Part shown: piece by piece, positions 7,496 through 14,377 of the stretch
Numbering within the stretch: position 1 is the stretch's first letter
How the letters are laid out: each line of letters begins with the position of its first letter
From: Lachnospiraceae bacterium
Lineage (GTDB): Bacteria > Bacillota > Clostridia > Lachnospirales > Lachnospiraceae
Direction: 5' to 3'
Assembly: GCA_009774375.1 (NCBI GenBank)
Contig: VSNO01000043.1
Span: 1-27,498 of the forward strand
DNA length: 27,498 nt
Program-made: the position numbers and the translations under genes
The notes under the pieces: generated by a model
Told to the model about the DNA's origin: nothing
What the model saw: only the letters and a program-made list of their open reading frames with translations
Database searches by the model: none

Positions 7496-8158
7496 ATGAG
7501 CAGGTCGATCAAAGGTTTGATGGTCAAGGATTTTCAATTGATGAGGTCGCAGATGAAATTTTACTTTATCGTGATGATGCTTTGGGGTGTGGTCATGGCG
7601 AGCAGTCTGAATATGGTGTTTTTTGCGGGGTACAACGCGCTGATATGTTCTTTCCTGCTGGTCAGTACATTCAGCTATGATGCATTTGAGAACGGTTATG
7701 CATATCTGTTTACCCTGCCGGTCTCGAGAAGGGATTATATATATGAGAAATATATGTTTGGTTTCCTGCTGACGACGGTTCCGTTCCTGCTGGTGAGTGC
7801 GGTCTGCTGGGCGGCACTTGTCATCAGGGATAGCGGGATACATTTTGGGGTGTATTGTCTGTCTGTTTCGACAGCGCTTCCCATGGCGTATCTGATGCTG
7901 GCGTTGGAGATCCCGCTGCAGATTAAGTTTGGACAGGAGAAGAGCAGGATCGTGTCGATGCTGCTGATCGGCGGGATGTCAGCCGCCATGGGGCTCATCG
8001 GTTTTCTGAGCGAGAGCGTTGGCGTTGCGGAAGTCCTCAGCGGTATTGCAGGATTCGGTATAGGGGGTGTGGCCGTGCTGGTCGCTGCGGTGGTCGTGGT
8101 CCTGCTGATGGTGTCCTATCGGATCTCCTGCCGGATCATGGAGAAGAAAGAGTTTTAG
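7496..8158 (+). CDS. ABC-2 type permease (ABC2_membrane_5-like)
   Basis: This is a 220-residue integral membrane protein with about six hydrophobic segments, roughly 25-60, 66-82, 95-115, 125-145, 160-180 and 185-210. FTLPVSRRDYIYEKY after the second segment is the cytoplasmic coupling motif (LPxxRxxY) common in small ABC-2 permeases of YtrC/BcrB type. It should dimerise and work with the ATPase encoded at 6441. AGGAGG at 7482-7487 is 8 bases before ATG 7496, which is better than the ATG at 7490 only 2 bases away. The exported compound is unknown; antibiotic or cell-wall stress export is inferred from the YtrA-type regulator. It ends 11 bases from the convergent fusion gene with no clear terminator between them. 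Confidence 0.87.
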   Translation: MSRSIKGLMVKDFQLMRSQMKFYFIVMMLWGVVMASSLNMVFFAGYNALICSFLLVSTFSYDAFENGYAYLFTLPVSRRDYIYEKYMFGFLLTTVPFLLVSAVCWAALVIRDSGIHFGVYCLSVSTALPMAYLMLALEIPLQIKFGQEKSRIVSMLLIGGMSAAMGLIGFLSESVGVAEVLSGIAGFGIGGVAVLVAAVVVVLLMVSYRISCRIMEKKEF

Positions 8159-8169
8159 CGGCCGTTGAT

Positions 8170-9255
8170 TTACAGTGCGCATTCGAGCTGGCAGTCGTAG
8201 GGTTCGAGCTCGACGTGGCGCTGGTTGTATACCTGTGCCTCGACACAGCCCATGGCTTTGTAAAATGCCTGTGTCTCGACGGCGGAGTGGGCGGAGATAT
8301 ACAATTTCCGTCCGCCTTTTTTCTTCGCCCAGTCCCTGGCAGCGTGGAATAATACCTGACCGATTCCTTTTCCGCGCAGATCCTCGGATACATGGATACT
8401 GGAAAGGTCGAGATATCCCTGGGTCTCTTCGAACAGAGTGGGTTCCACGGAGACGAAGCCTTTGAGCAGGTGTCCTTTAAAAGCGCCATAGACGAATCCG
8501 CCTGTCTGAACTGTATTTTGCAGGCATTTTACCAGAATATGATAATCCTCTTCCGTCCAGTCGTCGATGAACGGATCGTCCCGGATAACCCATTTTTCGT
8601 TCTCTTTCCGCCAGCATTTGGTGACCACCTGACGACGGACAAAACCGCGGAACAGTTCTGGACAGATCTCTTCTGAACTTAGTGTCCGATAGCAGATCCC
8701 ATCTGCGATATATTGCTCTGTGAGTGCCATGGCAGTCTCCAGTATGCGGAGGTTTGGCACGATACTGCTTTTGACAGGTGCGGAAGTATCATCTGTCAGA
8801 AGTTCAAGCGAGTGGTTGGCATTCTCGACAATATACAGCGGCAGGCGGCGTTCCCTGCAATTTTTCTCGACCAGGGCAGTCTCGGTCCACGGGTCGCGCG
8901 TGCCGTGAAATACGATGCCGGACTGCGGTGCAAAGTCAAACGTCTGGGGCAGCGGTGTGTAGTAGACATTTCGACAGGTTATGCCATGCTTTTGCGCGTA
9001 GGCGGCAGCGGCGGCCGTGCCGATACTTTTGGATAGGAACAGGATATCTTCGTACTGGCTCCAGTCGATGTCTTTCAGACAGTGTTCTGTCTGGGCACAG
9101 GCGTCTGCAAATGCCTCCGGGATCGACCGGCTGAGATTGGTGTAAGTTATTCTGCGTATTTCGTATTGATAGTGAGCGGCCAGTTTTCCGCTGTAGTAGA
9201 GCAGCGGTCTGTCGCAGTGATATCCGATTCCGGGAAATAATATGGCGATCTTCAT
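8170..9255 (-). CDS. Alpha/beta-hydrolase-like domain fused to a GNAT acetyltransferase
   Basis: The 361-residue protein has two parts. Residues 1-185 resemble a small serine hydrolase: strand MKIAILFPGIGYHCD, a nucleophile-elbow-like LSKSIGT with S77, D121 in HGTRDPW, and H148 in NANHSLE make a plausible Ser-Asp-His triad. Residues about 205-355 are a GNAT domain with acetyl-CoA motif RGKGIGQVLF (294-303) and the C-terminal ETQAFYKAMGC helix. Each half is a known fold; what the fusion acts on is not clear. The ATG at 9255 is chosen because GGAGG lies about 9 bases upstream, while the in-frame start at 9279 would overlap the ribosome site. It is transcribed away from the MerR gene and converges on the ABC permease gene. 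Confidence 0.78.
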   Translation of the reverse strand: MKIAILFPGIGYHCDRPLLYYSGKLAAHYQYEIRRITYTNLSRSIPEAFADACAQTEHCLKDIDWSQYEDILFLSKSIGTAAAAAYAQKHGITCRNVYYTPLPQTFDFAPQSGIVFHGTRDPWTETALVEKNCRERRLPLYIVENANHSLELLTDDTSAPVKSSIVPNLRILETAMALTEQYIADGICYRTLSSEEICPELFRGFVRRQVVTKCWRKENEKWVIRDDPFIDDWTEEDYHILVKCLQNTVQTGGFVYGAFKGHLLKGFVSVEPTLFEETQGYLDLSSIHVSEDLRGKGIGQVLFHAARDWAKKKGGRKLYISAHSAVETQAFYKAMGCVEAQVYNQRHVELEPYDCQLECAL

Positions 9256-9329
9256 AGCGTTTCTCCTCCTTAACAACACTCGAGACCATGATCAATCCTT
9301 TCAGTGTGCAGGGTTGTTATTTATATAAG

Positions 9330-9348
9330 ATTATAACACAGATCTGTG
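9330..9348 (-). promoter_or_regulatory. -10 box and 12-bp palindrome upstream of the fusion gene
   Basis: On the minus strand TATAAT occupies 9330-9335. Immediately upstream the perfect palindrome CACAGATCTGTG (9337-9348) fills the spacer. The -35 region (TTCTTT at 17 bp) is poor. A regulator binding the palindrome would sit between the promoter boxes. The leader is about 70 bases. Confidence 0.45.
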
Positions 9349-9376
9349 AAAAAAGAAAAAATATTTTAAATTGATA

Positions 9377-9407
9377 TTGACTGTCCCCCTGGGGAGTGGT
9401 TTATCCT
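9377..9407 (+). promoter_or_regulatory. MerR-type promoter with 19-bp spacer and operator
   Basis: TTGACT (9377-9382) and TATCCT (9402-9407) are 19 bp apart, the overlong spacing typical of MerR-activated promoters. The spacer contains the dyad TCCCC-CT-GGGGA (about 9384-9395), like known multidrug-type MerR operators. It sits 30 bases before the MerR gene start, so the protein most likely controls its own gene. Confidence 0.72.
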
Positions 9408-9437
9408 AAGGGAAATAGAGCAGGGAAGGTGAACAAT

Positions 9438-10310
9438 ATGCTTGTAAATGCAGTGTGTAAGGAGTGCGGACTGACGAAAAAGGCGGTGGAATACTATATA
9501 GAACAGGGACTGGTCGCGCCTTCGGTGCAGGAAAACGGATACCGTGATTTCTCGGAAGCGGATATCGCCCGGCTGAAAAAGATCTCCGTGCTGAGGGGGC
9601 TGGGGTTGTCGGCCGCTGAGATCCGGAACGTGTTAGCGCATCAGAATGTGTCGTTGAACGACATTTCCCATCAGAAGGTTTTGGAGATATCGGTCATGCA
9701 GGAGAAGCAGAAACTGGTGCAGGAGCTTGCCCGGACGCAGGACTGGGATACGGTACAGGAGAAGCTCGTGCAGCTCCAGAAGAAACAGTCTGTCCTGGAG
9801 CGCATGCGAGTTGCTTTTCCGGGTTATTATGGAAATTATATCTGTCAGCATTTTGCGCCGTTTCTGGGCGAACCTGTCCGGACAGCGCAGCAGCAGGAGG
9901 CTTTTGACACGATCATAGCATTTCTTGACGGGATTCAATTTGAGGTTCCCGGTGATCTGCGGGCGTATTACGAGGAGATAACGCTGGAGTATGAGGATTC
10001 CATGCTGGAAAGAGTGGCTGCCGGTATGCGCAGTGCGATCTGCAATATCGAGCAGTATATGGACGAGAACCGTGAGGCGATCGAAGCCTGCATGGCATAT
10101 AAACAGACCGAAGAATATAAAACGTCAAAAGCATATCGCCTGGAGGAGACGCTCAGGCAGTTTAACAGTGCCAGCGGTTACAATGACATTTTCATACCGG
10201 CAATGTGCAGGCTGAGCGAGTCGTACCAGGCGTATTACGAAACACTGGGGCTGGCAGATAAAAAGTTTCTGCAGCGGTATTCGGAATGGGGGGGCGGGAG
10301 CCGTGAATGA
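9438..10310 (+). CDS. MerR family transcriptional regulator
   Basis: This is a 290-residue regulator. Residues 1-70 form the MerR winged helix-turn-helix, with LVNAVCKECGLTKKAVEYYI, the wing NGYRDFSEADIARL and VLRGLGLSAAEIRNVL. A coiled coil follows near 90-125, and then a helical region of about 160 residues with no effector domain that I recognise. The start at 9438 follows AAGGTGA and gives the normal MerR N-terminus; the GTG at 9396 lies inside the promoter and is rejected. The last 8 bases overlap a small downstream gene with a GTGAATGA junction, so the two are probably translated together. The promoter architecture implies autoregulation. The ligand is unknown. Confidence 0.88.
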   Translation: MLVNAVCKECGLTKKAVEYYIEQGLVAPSVQENGYRDFSEADIARLKKISVLRGLGLSAAEIRNVLAHQNVSLNDISHQKVLEISVMQEKQKLVQELARTQDWDTVQEKLVQLQKKQSVLERMRVAFPGYYGNYICQHFAPFLGEPVRTAQQQEAFDTIIAFLDGIQFEVPGDLRAYYEEITLEYEDSMLERVAAGMRSAICNIEQYMDENREAIEACMAYKQTEEYKTSKAYRLEETLRQFNSASGYNDIFIPAMCRLSESYQAYYETLGLADKKFLQRYSEWGGGSRE

Positions 10311-10461
10311 GCACAAAATATTTAAGACATTTGTGAGGCCGGTTGTCATGCTGATCATCGGGCTGAACTGTATATTCAAGGATCTGCAGATGGCGGTCGT
10401 GGCCGGGATCGGGATCTATGCGGTGATCGTGTGGATCGAGCGGGTGTTTCGAAGCTCATAA
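10303..10461 (+). CDS. Small membrane protein (52 residues) coupled to the MerR gene
   Basis: A GTG at 10303 lies 8 bases before the end of the MerR gene and behind GGGAG. The frame runs to TAA at 10459-10461. The product begins MNEHKIFKTFVRPV and has two hydrophobic stretches, about residues 14-25 and 31-46, ending WIERVFRSS. This is a basic-ended hairpin of two membrane helices. It is not a known family to me. The gene overlaps the 3' end of the convergent GNAT gene (10416) by 46 bases. Support comes from the overlap with the MerR gene, the ribosome site and the clean amphipathic layout. Its short length and GTG start keep confidence moderate. It may be the effector or sensor partner of the MerR protein. 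Confidence 0.5.
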   Translation: MNEHKIFKTFVRPVVMLIIGLNCIFKDLQMAVVAGIGIYAVIVWIERVFRSS

Positions 10462-10967
10462 AAATTGTTCAGCTCTGCCGTCTCATCATACAGATCCTGG
10501 TACATTCTGGTTTCGAGCAGGTGAAATCCTGCGTGCTCCAGCGTCCTGCACGATGCCTTGTTTGCGACCCGTGCTGCGGCAAAGAGTGTGTCTGCACTGT
10601 AGTTCTGAAAAAAATACTGTACATATCCCTTTACGGCTTCTGTCATATATCCGTGTCCTCTGTGGTCGGCACCCAGAAAGTAGGTGATCCCGGTTCGTTT
10701 CATGTCCTCATAATAGGTACAGCCGACGGAACCGATGACGGTGTGATCCTTCTTGCGTTCGACACAGTACGCCAGGTATGCCCTGGCAGGGTTGTTCTCT
10801 TTTTCCAACTGTATGGATTCCGCGATCCATTGTCCGATCCAGTGGCTGCAGTCACTGCAGTCTCCGAAGATCTCGGTCAGGCTTCCGTCAGATGCCATTG
10901 TTATAAAATCCGGTTCGTCGTCCGGCCTGAGGCTTCTGATGATCAATCGATCAGTTTCTATTTTCAT
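10416..10967 (-). CDS. GNAT family N-acetyltransferase (RimJ/RimL-like)
   Basis: The 183-residue protein starts with METDRL-type residues (MKIETDRLIIRSLRPDD), the standard opening of Acetyltransf_3 enzymes. It has the acetyl-CoA site in GADHRGHGYMTEAV (about 98-111) and the helix ANKASCRTLEHAGF near the C-terminus. These enzymes acetylate protein N-termini or small amines; the substrate here is unknown. GGAGA about 8 bases before the ATG supports the start. It begins 21 bases after the DUF1062 gene on the same strand, so the two are probably co-transcribed. Its 3' end overlaps the small membrane protein gene on the other strand. Confidence 0.88.
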   Translation of the reverse strand: MKIETDRLIIRSLRPDDEPDFITMASDGSLTEIFGDCSDCSHWIGQWIAESIQLEKENNPARAYLAYCVERKKDHTVIGSVGCTYYEDMKRTGITYFLGADHRGHGYMTEAVKGYVQYFFQNYSADTLFAAARVANKASCRTLEHAGFHLLETRMYQDLYDETAELNNFYELRNTRSIHTITA

Positions 10968-10988
10968 TGTCGGTTCTCCTTTTCAATA

Positions 10989-11549
10989 TTATTTTGGGTC
11001 ACTCAGAACAGATATATCAATTGTCTGTGCAGAGGACGCTATTGTGATGGTTCCTTTTAGGATCTGTTTTCTGACCTGGTTTGCGGATAATCCCAGGATT
11101 TTCGCGGCCAGTTTCTCGGGACGGATCTTGATGCCGTAAGGATTCCGGATCGTGATCTGTCTCCTGTTTTCACAGACGGTTTTATCTGTTGTGTCCTGCA
11201 GCGGGATCAGCTCATAGGTTATGTCTTTGTGGTCGATCTGAGCTTTGTTTTTCTGGAACAGCGCGGCAGATCTGCCGTATTCCTCGGCGAGCTGTGCATC
11301 GTTGTCCAGGAAGCGCTGGTATTCCTCTGCAGGTATGTCTGTGTTCTTCCGGCGCTCATAGATCGCAAGATTGAGGGTATGCCTGCATTTGCTGCATTGG
11401 CAGATCAGCCATACGTCGATCCTGCTGCCGTTTGCGTTGACGCGGAATTTTCCTGTGTTTTGGCAGGGCGCCTTTTTGCCGCAGCCGGCGCAGTTCCGGA
11501 TCACTGTGAAAGATCGTGTTGGGACAAGTTTGTATTCTAAATAGCTCAT
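10989..11549 (-). CDS. DUF1062 domain-containing protein
   Basis: The 186-residue soluble protein matches the DUF1062 family. It has an N-terminal zinc-ribbon-like pair (CAGCGKKAPC and CQCSKC) flanking GKFRVNANGSRIDVWLI, then a helical middle and a C-terminal region PEKLAAKILGLSANQVRKQI, which resembles a small S4-like or HTH segment. The family function is unknown to me; the zinc ribbon hints at nucleic-acid binding. AGGAG lies 6 bases before ATG 11549, so this start is preferred to the ATG at 11555, which overlaps the ribosome site. It is first in a two-gene unit with the GNAT gene. The pairing may mean that the acetyltransferase acts on a related target, but this is only inference. Confidence 0.85.
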   Translation of the reverse strand: MSYLEYKLVPTRSFTVIRNCAGCGKKAPCQNTGKFRVNANGSRIDVWLICQCSKCRHTLNLAIYERRKNTDIPAEEYQRFLDNDAQLAEEYGRSAALFQKNKAQIDHKDITYELIPLQDTTDKTVCENRRQITIRNPYGIKIRPEKLAAKILGLSANQVRKQILKGTITIASSAQTIDISVLSDPK

Positions 11550-11584
11550 ATGCATCTCCTGTTATAAACGGGTGGACGCGCAGG

Positions 11585-11630
11585 CTATTACAATGAAATG
11601 TTTTATTTTGCAATAGCTGCGCTATGCAAA
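11585..11630 (-). promoter_or_regulatory. Promoter and imperfect dyad upstream of the DUF1062 gene
   Basis: On the minus strand TTGCAA (11608-11613) and TAATAG (11585-11590) are 17 bp apart. The -35 box is one arm of an imperfect dyad, TTTGCAATAGC (about 11607-11617) against GCTATGCAAA (about 11621-11630), with a single-base bulge. The leader is about 30 bases. Confidence 0.45.
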
Positions 11631-11670
11631 GTAAACGGGAGTGGTCATATGAGAGTTTTTCCTTTCTTTT

Positions 11671-11789
11671 TATGCACACGGGTGTCCAGAGAAAAAATGT
11701 CATCAAACCGATAAATCGGTTCGCAGACGGACGCCCGGCGCGCGAGCAGGAGAAGATGGTTCTTTCGTGCTCGTTTCCTGCTCGGTTTG
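11671..11789. repeat. Structured interspersed repeat, copy A (119 bp)
   Basis: The element begins TATGCACA after a run of T and ends CTCGGTTT. It folds into nested hairpins: CGGGTGTCC (11679-11687) with GGACGCCCG, an inner perfect stem AACCGAT-AA-ATCGGTT, then GAGCAGGA with TCCTGCTC. Copy B at 13063-13152 has the same ends, the same order of stems and long shared segments (CAGAG-AAA, GCGCG-GAG-AGG, GAAGATGG). Here it lies between the DUF1062 promoter and the lipoprotein gene and interrupts nothing I recognise. Confidence 0.65.
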
Positions 11790-12035
11790 AATAGTATTAT
11801 TTTGAATATTATAGCGGATTTATGGCACGCTGGATACCTCAGACTTTTTTATAAAAATGCATGATCATCTCAGAAAGGGCTTCGTTCTATCAATTCGTCC
11901 AAAGAATTCGTTTTCTGTTCAAAAAGCAGCTTGAAGTTATTCGACTGGACGTATATAATTATACTGGATTTCTGCCCGGAAGCCGTGAACAAGGTTTTAC
12001 GGCATTACAGCAAGCGAATCTTGAAAGCGGGTATA
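11790..12035. other. AT-rich stretch without a convincing gene
   Basis: This stretch contains an open frame at 11861-12064 (67 codons) without a ribosome site, family resemblance or typical composition. I do not call it a gene. It may be a decayed segment. It leads into the lipoprotein promoter. Confidence 0.4.
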
Positions 12036-12065
12036 TTGACAGAACTTCCTTTATATTTATATAAG
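12036..12065 (+). promoter_or_regulatory. Promoter of the lipoprotein gene
   Basis: TTGACA (12036-12041) and TATAAG (12060-12065) are 18 bp apart; ATATAA one base earlier gives 17. Transcription would start near 12072, about 20 bases before the ATG at 12092, so the ribosome site just fits. Confidence 0.55.
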
Positions 12066-12091
12066 TATCTATTTTGGGGAGGTCATATATC

Positions 12092-12808
12092 ATGAAAAAA
12101 CAACAGCTTCTAATTTTAACGATGAGTTTTCTTCTGGCGTTTGCCGCCTGCGGAACGTCTGGCTCAAACGCTGATTCTGACAACCTGATTTCTGCTTCTA
12201 TTGCTGATTCTGTGACAGAGGTTGAGATTACGCACATAATCAGCGGCACTGAGTCGCAATGGACAGTAGATAGTAATGAGTTGGAAACTTTGAAAAACTG
12301 GATTTTAGGATTGAATTATAGTATGGTTCAGTTTGAAGAGGGAAACTCTCCCGGTGACGAGGATGGCGGCGAAGTATATGGCTTTGATATGACAGATGTA
12401 GACCATCCGGGCTTTTCTTACGTCATCAACGGGTCGGACAGGTGCTACCTTTTGATGGATGGAAACTGGTATTCGGTTTCCAATCCGTCTAATCCGCCTG
12501 TGACAGAACCTCAATGGGAGAAACTGACCATTGAAAAGGTTAAAGAGTTGGCAAAAAAAGGGGATTCTCTGTCATGGAGTGATTTCGAACAATATCGCCA
12601 TACAGACATCGGCTCGGGACTATATATCTACTTCTACGAAATAGATGAAAACTATTGCCTTGTAATTGGTGGCGGAGATAAACAAGCCGCTCCCATGTAT
12701 ATACGGTTGGTTTTAAAACCGTACGATCATGAGTTTTTAGATGATAAAGCATATATTGAAATACGAACCGATAATGTGAATGACTTTATAAACAGTCAAA
12801 AGAACTAA
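12092..12808 (+). CDS. Putative lipoprotein of unknown function
   Basis: The 238-residue protein starts with a signal peptide, MKKQQLLILTMSFLLAFAAC, where the cysteine at 20 would be lipidated and hold it on the outer face of the membrane. The -3 position of the lipobox is phenylalanine, which is atypical. A serine/aspartate-rich linker follows. Residues about 40-110 look beta-rich with aromatic residues; residues about 155-225 form a second module with SWSDFEQYRHTDIGSG and a strand YIYFYEID. I recall similar modules in clostridial lipoproteins but cannot name a family. GGGGAGG about 9 bases before 12092 fixes the start; the TTG at 12074 is rejected. The broken membrane-protein gene follows 23 bases later, so the pair was probably an operon. 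Confidence 0.75.
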   Translation: MKKQQLLILTMSFLLAFAACGTSGSNADSDNLISASIADSVTEVEITHIISGTESQWTVDSNELETLKNWILGLNYSMVQFEEGNSPGDEDGGEVYGFDMTDVDHPGFSYVINGSDRCYLLMDGNWYSVSNPSNPPVTEPQWEKLTIEKVKELAKKGDSLSWSDFEQYRHTDIGSGLYIYFYEIDENYCLVIGGGDKQAAPMYIRLVLKPYDHEFLDDKAYIEIRTDNVNDFINSQKN

Positions 12809-12831
12809 AATCCAGTTTTAGGGGGGATAAG

Positions 12832-13368
12832 ATGTTAAAAAGATACAAGTTATGTTTTGAAATATGGGGATTGCTGTTATTCTTGATTGTTATGATACCG
12901 AATTTTATTTGGTTTGCTATTCCTGCGCCAAACGATATATTAAGAGCAAAATCAATTACAGAAATGGTTGATACAGTAGCTTCGGTATGTCAAATATTGA
13001 TGTTTGTTGCCATATGTATTTTTAGAAACAGAGAGAGCAAAAAGTTGCGTATATCTCCTTTTTATGCGCAGACCCGTGCAGAGGAAATATGCCGCCAGTG
13101 CGGCGCACGGGTCGCGCGGGAGTAGGGAAGATGGCTCTTCCCTACTCGATTTATTATGGTAGCAGTTTGCTATTTACTGTATGTGGCAAGTTGGATAGCT
13201 TACTATAATGGTATGACAAATGTGATTGTAATATTGGGATTGACTATTCCACCCTGTTTAGCGTTTTTGTTCTTTACGATTGATAGAAAAAATGGTATAG
13301 CTTTCATTCCTGTTTCAATTTTTACAATTTGTCATTTGGTATATGGAGTAGTCAACTTTATAATTTGA
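12832..13368 (+). pseudogene. Membrane protein gene interrupted by structured repeat copy B
   Basis: A good ribosome site (GGGGGG, 5-10 bases upstream) leads into a 97-codon frame that stops at TAG 13123-13125. The same frame reopens and continues to 13368. The first part (MLKRYKLCFEIWGLL to about 13062) has two membrane segments. The second part (from about 13153, IMVAVCYLLYVASWIAYY) has three more and reads as the natural continuation, so the original product was about 148 residues with five membrane segments. The 90 bp between them is repeat copy B, which keeps the frame but brings one stop codon. Unless TAG is read through, the product is a truncated two-helix protein with an element-encoded tail. 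The ATG at 13156 has no ribosome site, so a separate second gene is unlikely. Confidence 0.72.
13063..13152. repeat. Structured interspersed repeat, copy B (90 bp), inside a gene
   Basis: It starts TATGCGCAGACCC after TTTT and ends CTCGATTT, and may be bordered by a 3-base TTT duplication. The fold is ACCCGTGC (13072-13079) with GCACGGGT, the inner stem GCCGC-CAGT-GCGGC, then a perfect 12-bp hairpin GAGTAGGGAAGA-TGGC-TCTTCCCTACTC (about 13121-13148). The latter is the counterpart of the GAGCAGGA stem in copy A. The TAG that ends the host frame lies in the left arm of this hairpin, and the matching CTA in the right arm preserves pairing. Confidence 0.7.
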
Positions 13369-13531
13369 TAAATTTTGTGCGAGGAACACTGTCAGGCGGG
13401 GGACTTGTTCTCCCATATTGGATTTTAGGTCTCTCTAAAGAGGATAGAAGGTGTCCTGTTGTCCGTGGGGAGCGGGAAGAGTATTGTTGTTACACTTATT
13501 CTATAGATCAGGAAGGAGGTGCATATGAAAT

Positions 13532-14377
13532 ATGGAGTTGGTCATACTTGGTTCTGGCGGTTGTGTCAGCACGCCGAGGGCATGCTGCAGCTGCCGTATA
13601 TGCGCGCAGGCGCGTGAGAAAGGATTTCCGTATGCGAGGACAGGATGCAGCCTGTTTATTGAGGGCGCGGATATACTGATCGACACGCCGGAGGACATCA
13701 ATACTGCGCTGAACAATGCCCGTATACAGAAAGTCGGGCATATCCTGTACAGTCATTGTGATCCCGACCACACGATGGGAATGCGCGTGATCGAACAGTT
13801 GAGGATGGACTGGCTTGCCGTTTCAGAGGGAAAGGCGCTGCAGGATCCGGTCGAGGTTGCCTCGCTGCCTGTGATTCTGGAAGATATCAGAAAACTGAGT
13901 ACAAAGTATGGTTCGGTCATAGGGTACTATGAGTTGAGAGGTCTTGTGCGCACAAGGGGGATCCGTGCTTTTGAGGTGAACGATATTCTGGTTGAACTGG
14001 TTCCGGTGGATGCGCAGGAGCACGTGGCAGTGTTTGTGATCTCCTCCGATGGCAGAAAGGTGATCTACGCGCCCTGCGACGTAAAGCCCTTTCCGGCATC
14101 AGACAGATTTCGGGGCGCAGATGTGCTGATCATAGGCAATACGATCGTCGGCGACGTCCTGAAAGATGGATTTGTGCTGGGGGAAGGGAATCCGCTGAGA
14201 AAAGAACTGTTCACGCTGGATGAGATCGGCGGGATCAGAAGGCAGTATGGCATCGGTAAAGTCATCATCACGCATCTGGAGGAGGACTGGGGAAAGTCGT
14301 ATGATGATTACAGGGCATTGGAGGAGGAACTGGATTCAATCTTTTTTGCATATGACGGGTTGAGGATACGGTTATGA
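13532..14377 (+). CDS. MBL-fold metallo-hydrolase, PhnP-like
   Basis: The 281-residue protein opens MELVILGSGGCVSTPRA and has a CxCxxC zinc-site motif (C19, C21, C24), as in PhnP-type beta-lactamase-fold phosphodiesterases. The main metal motif is SHCDPDHTMG (74-83). The usual HxHxDH is changed to HCDPDH, with aspartate in place of the second histidine. Later metal ligands may be D191 in YAPCD and the histidine of THLEEDW. PhnP-type enzymes hydrolyse cyclic phosphodiesters; the true substrate is unknown. AGGAGG at 13514-13519 is 12 bases before 13532. It is only 5 bases before ATG 13525, which opens a 30-codon frame in another phase that overlaps the start. The gene overlaps the next by 4 bases (ATGA). 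Confidence 0.82.
   Translation: MELVILGSGGCVSTPRACCSCRICAQAREKGFPYARTGCSLFIEGADILIDTPEDINTALNNARIQKVGHILYSHCDPDHTMGMRVIEQLRMDWLAVSEGKALQDPVEVASLPVILEDIRKLSTKYGSVIGYYELRGLVRTRGIRAFEVNDILVELVPVDAQEHVAVFVISSDGRKVIYAPCDVKPFPASDRFRGADVLIIGNTIVGDVLKDGFVLGEGNPLRKELFTLDEIGGIRRQYGIGKVIITHLEEDWGKSYDDYRALEEELDSIFFAYDGLRIRL

Noticed and set aside
11861..12064. 67-codon plus-strand frame ahead of the lipoprotein gene
   Set aside because: No ribosome site, no recognisable motif, and it overlaps the lipoprotein promoter.
13156..13368. Separate 70-residue membrane protein gene
   Set aside because: No ribosome site before 13156. The frame is continuous in phase with the upstream membrane gene apart from one TAG, so it is the second half of a broken gene.
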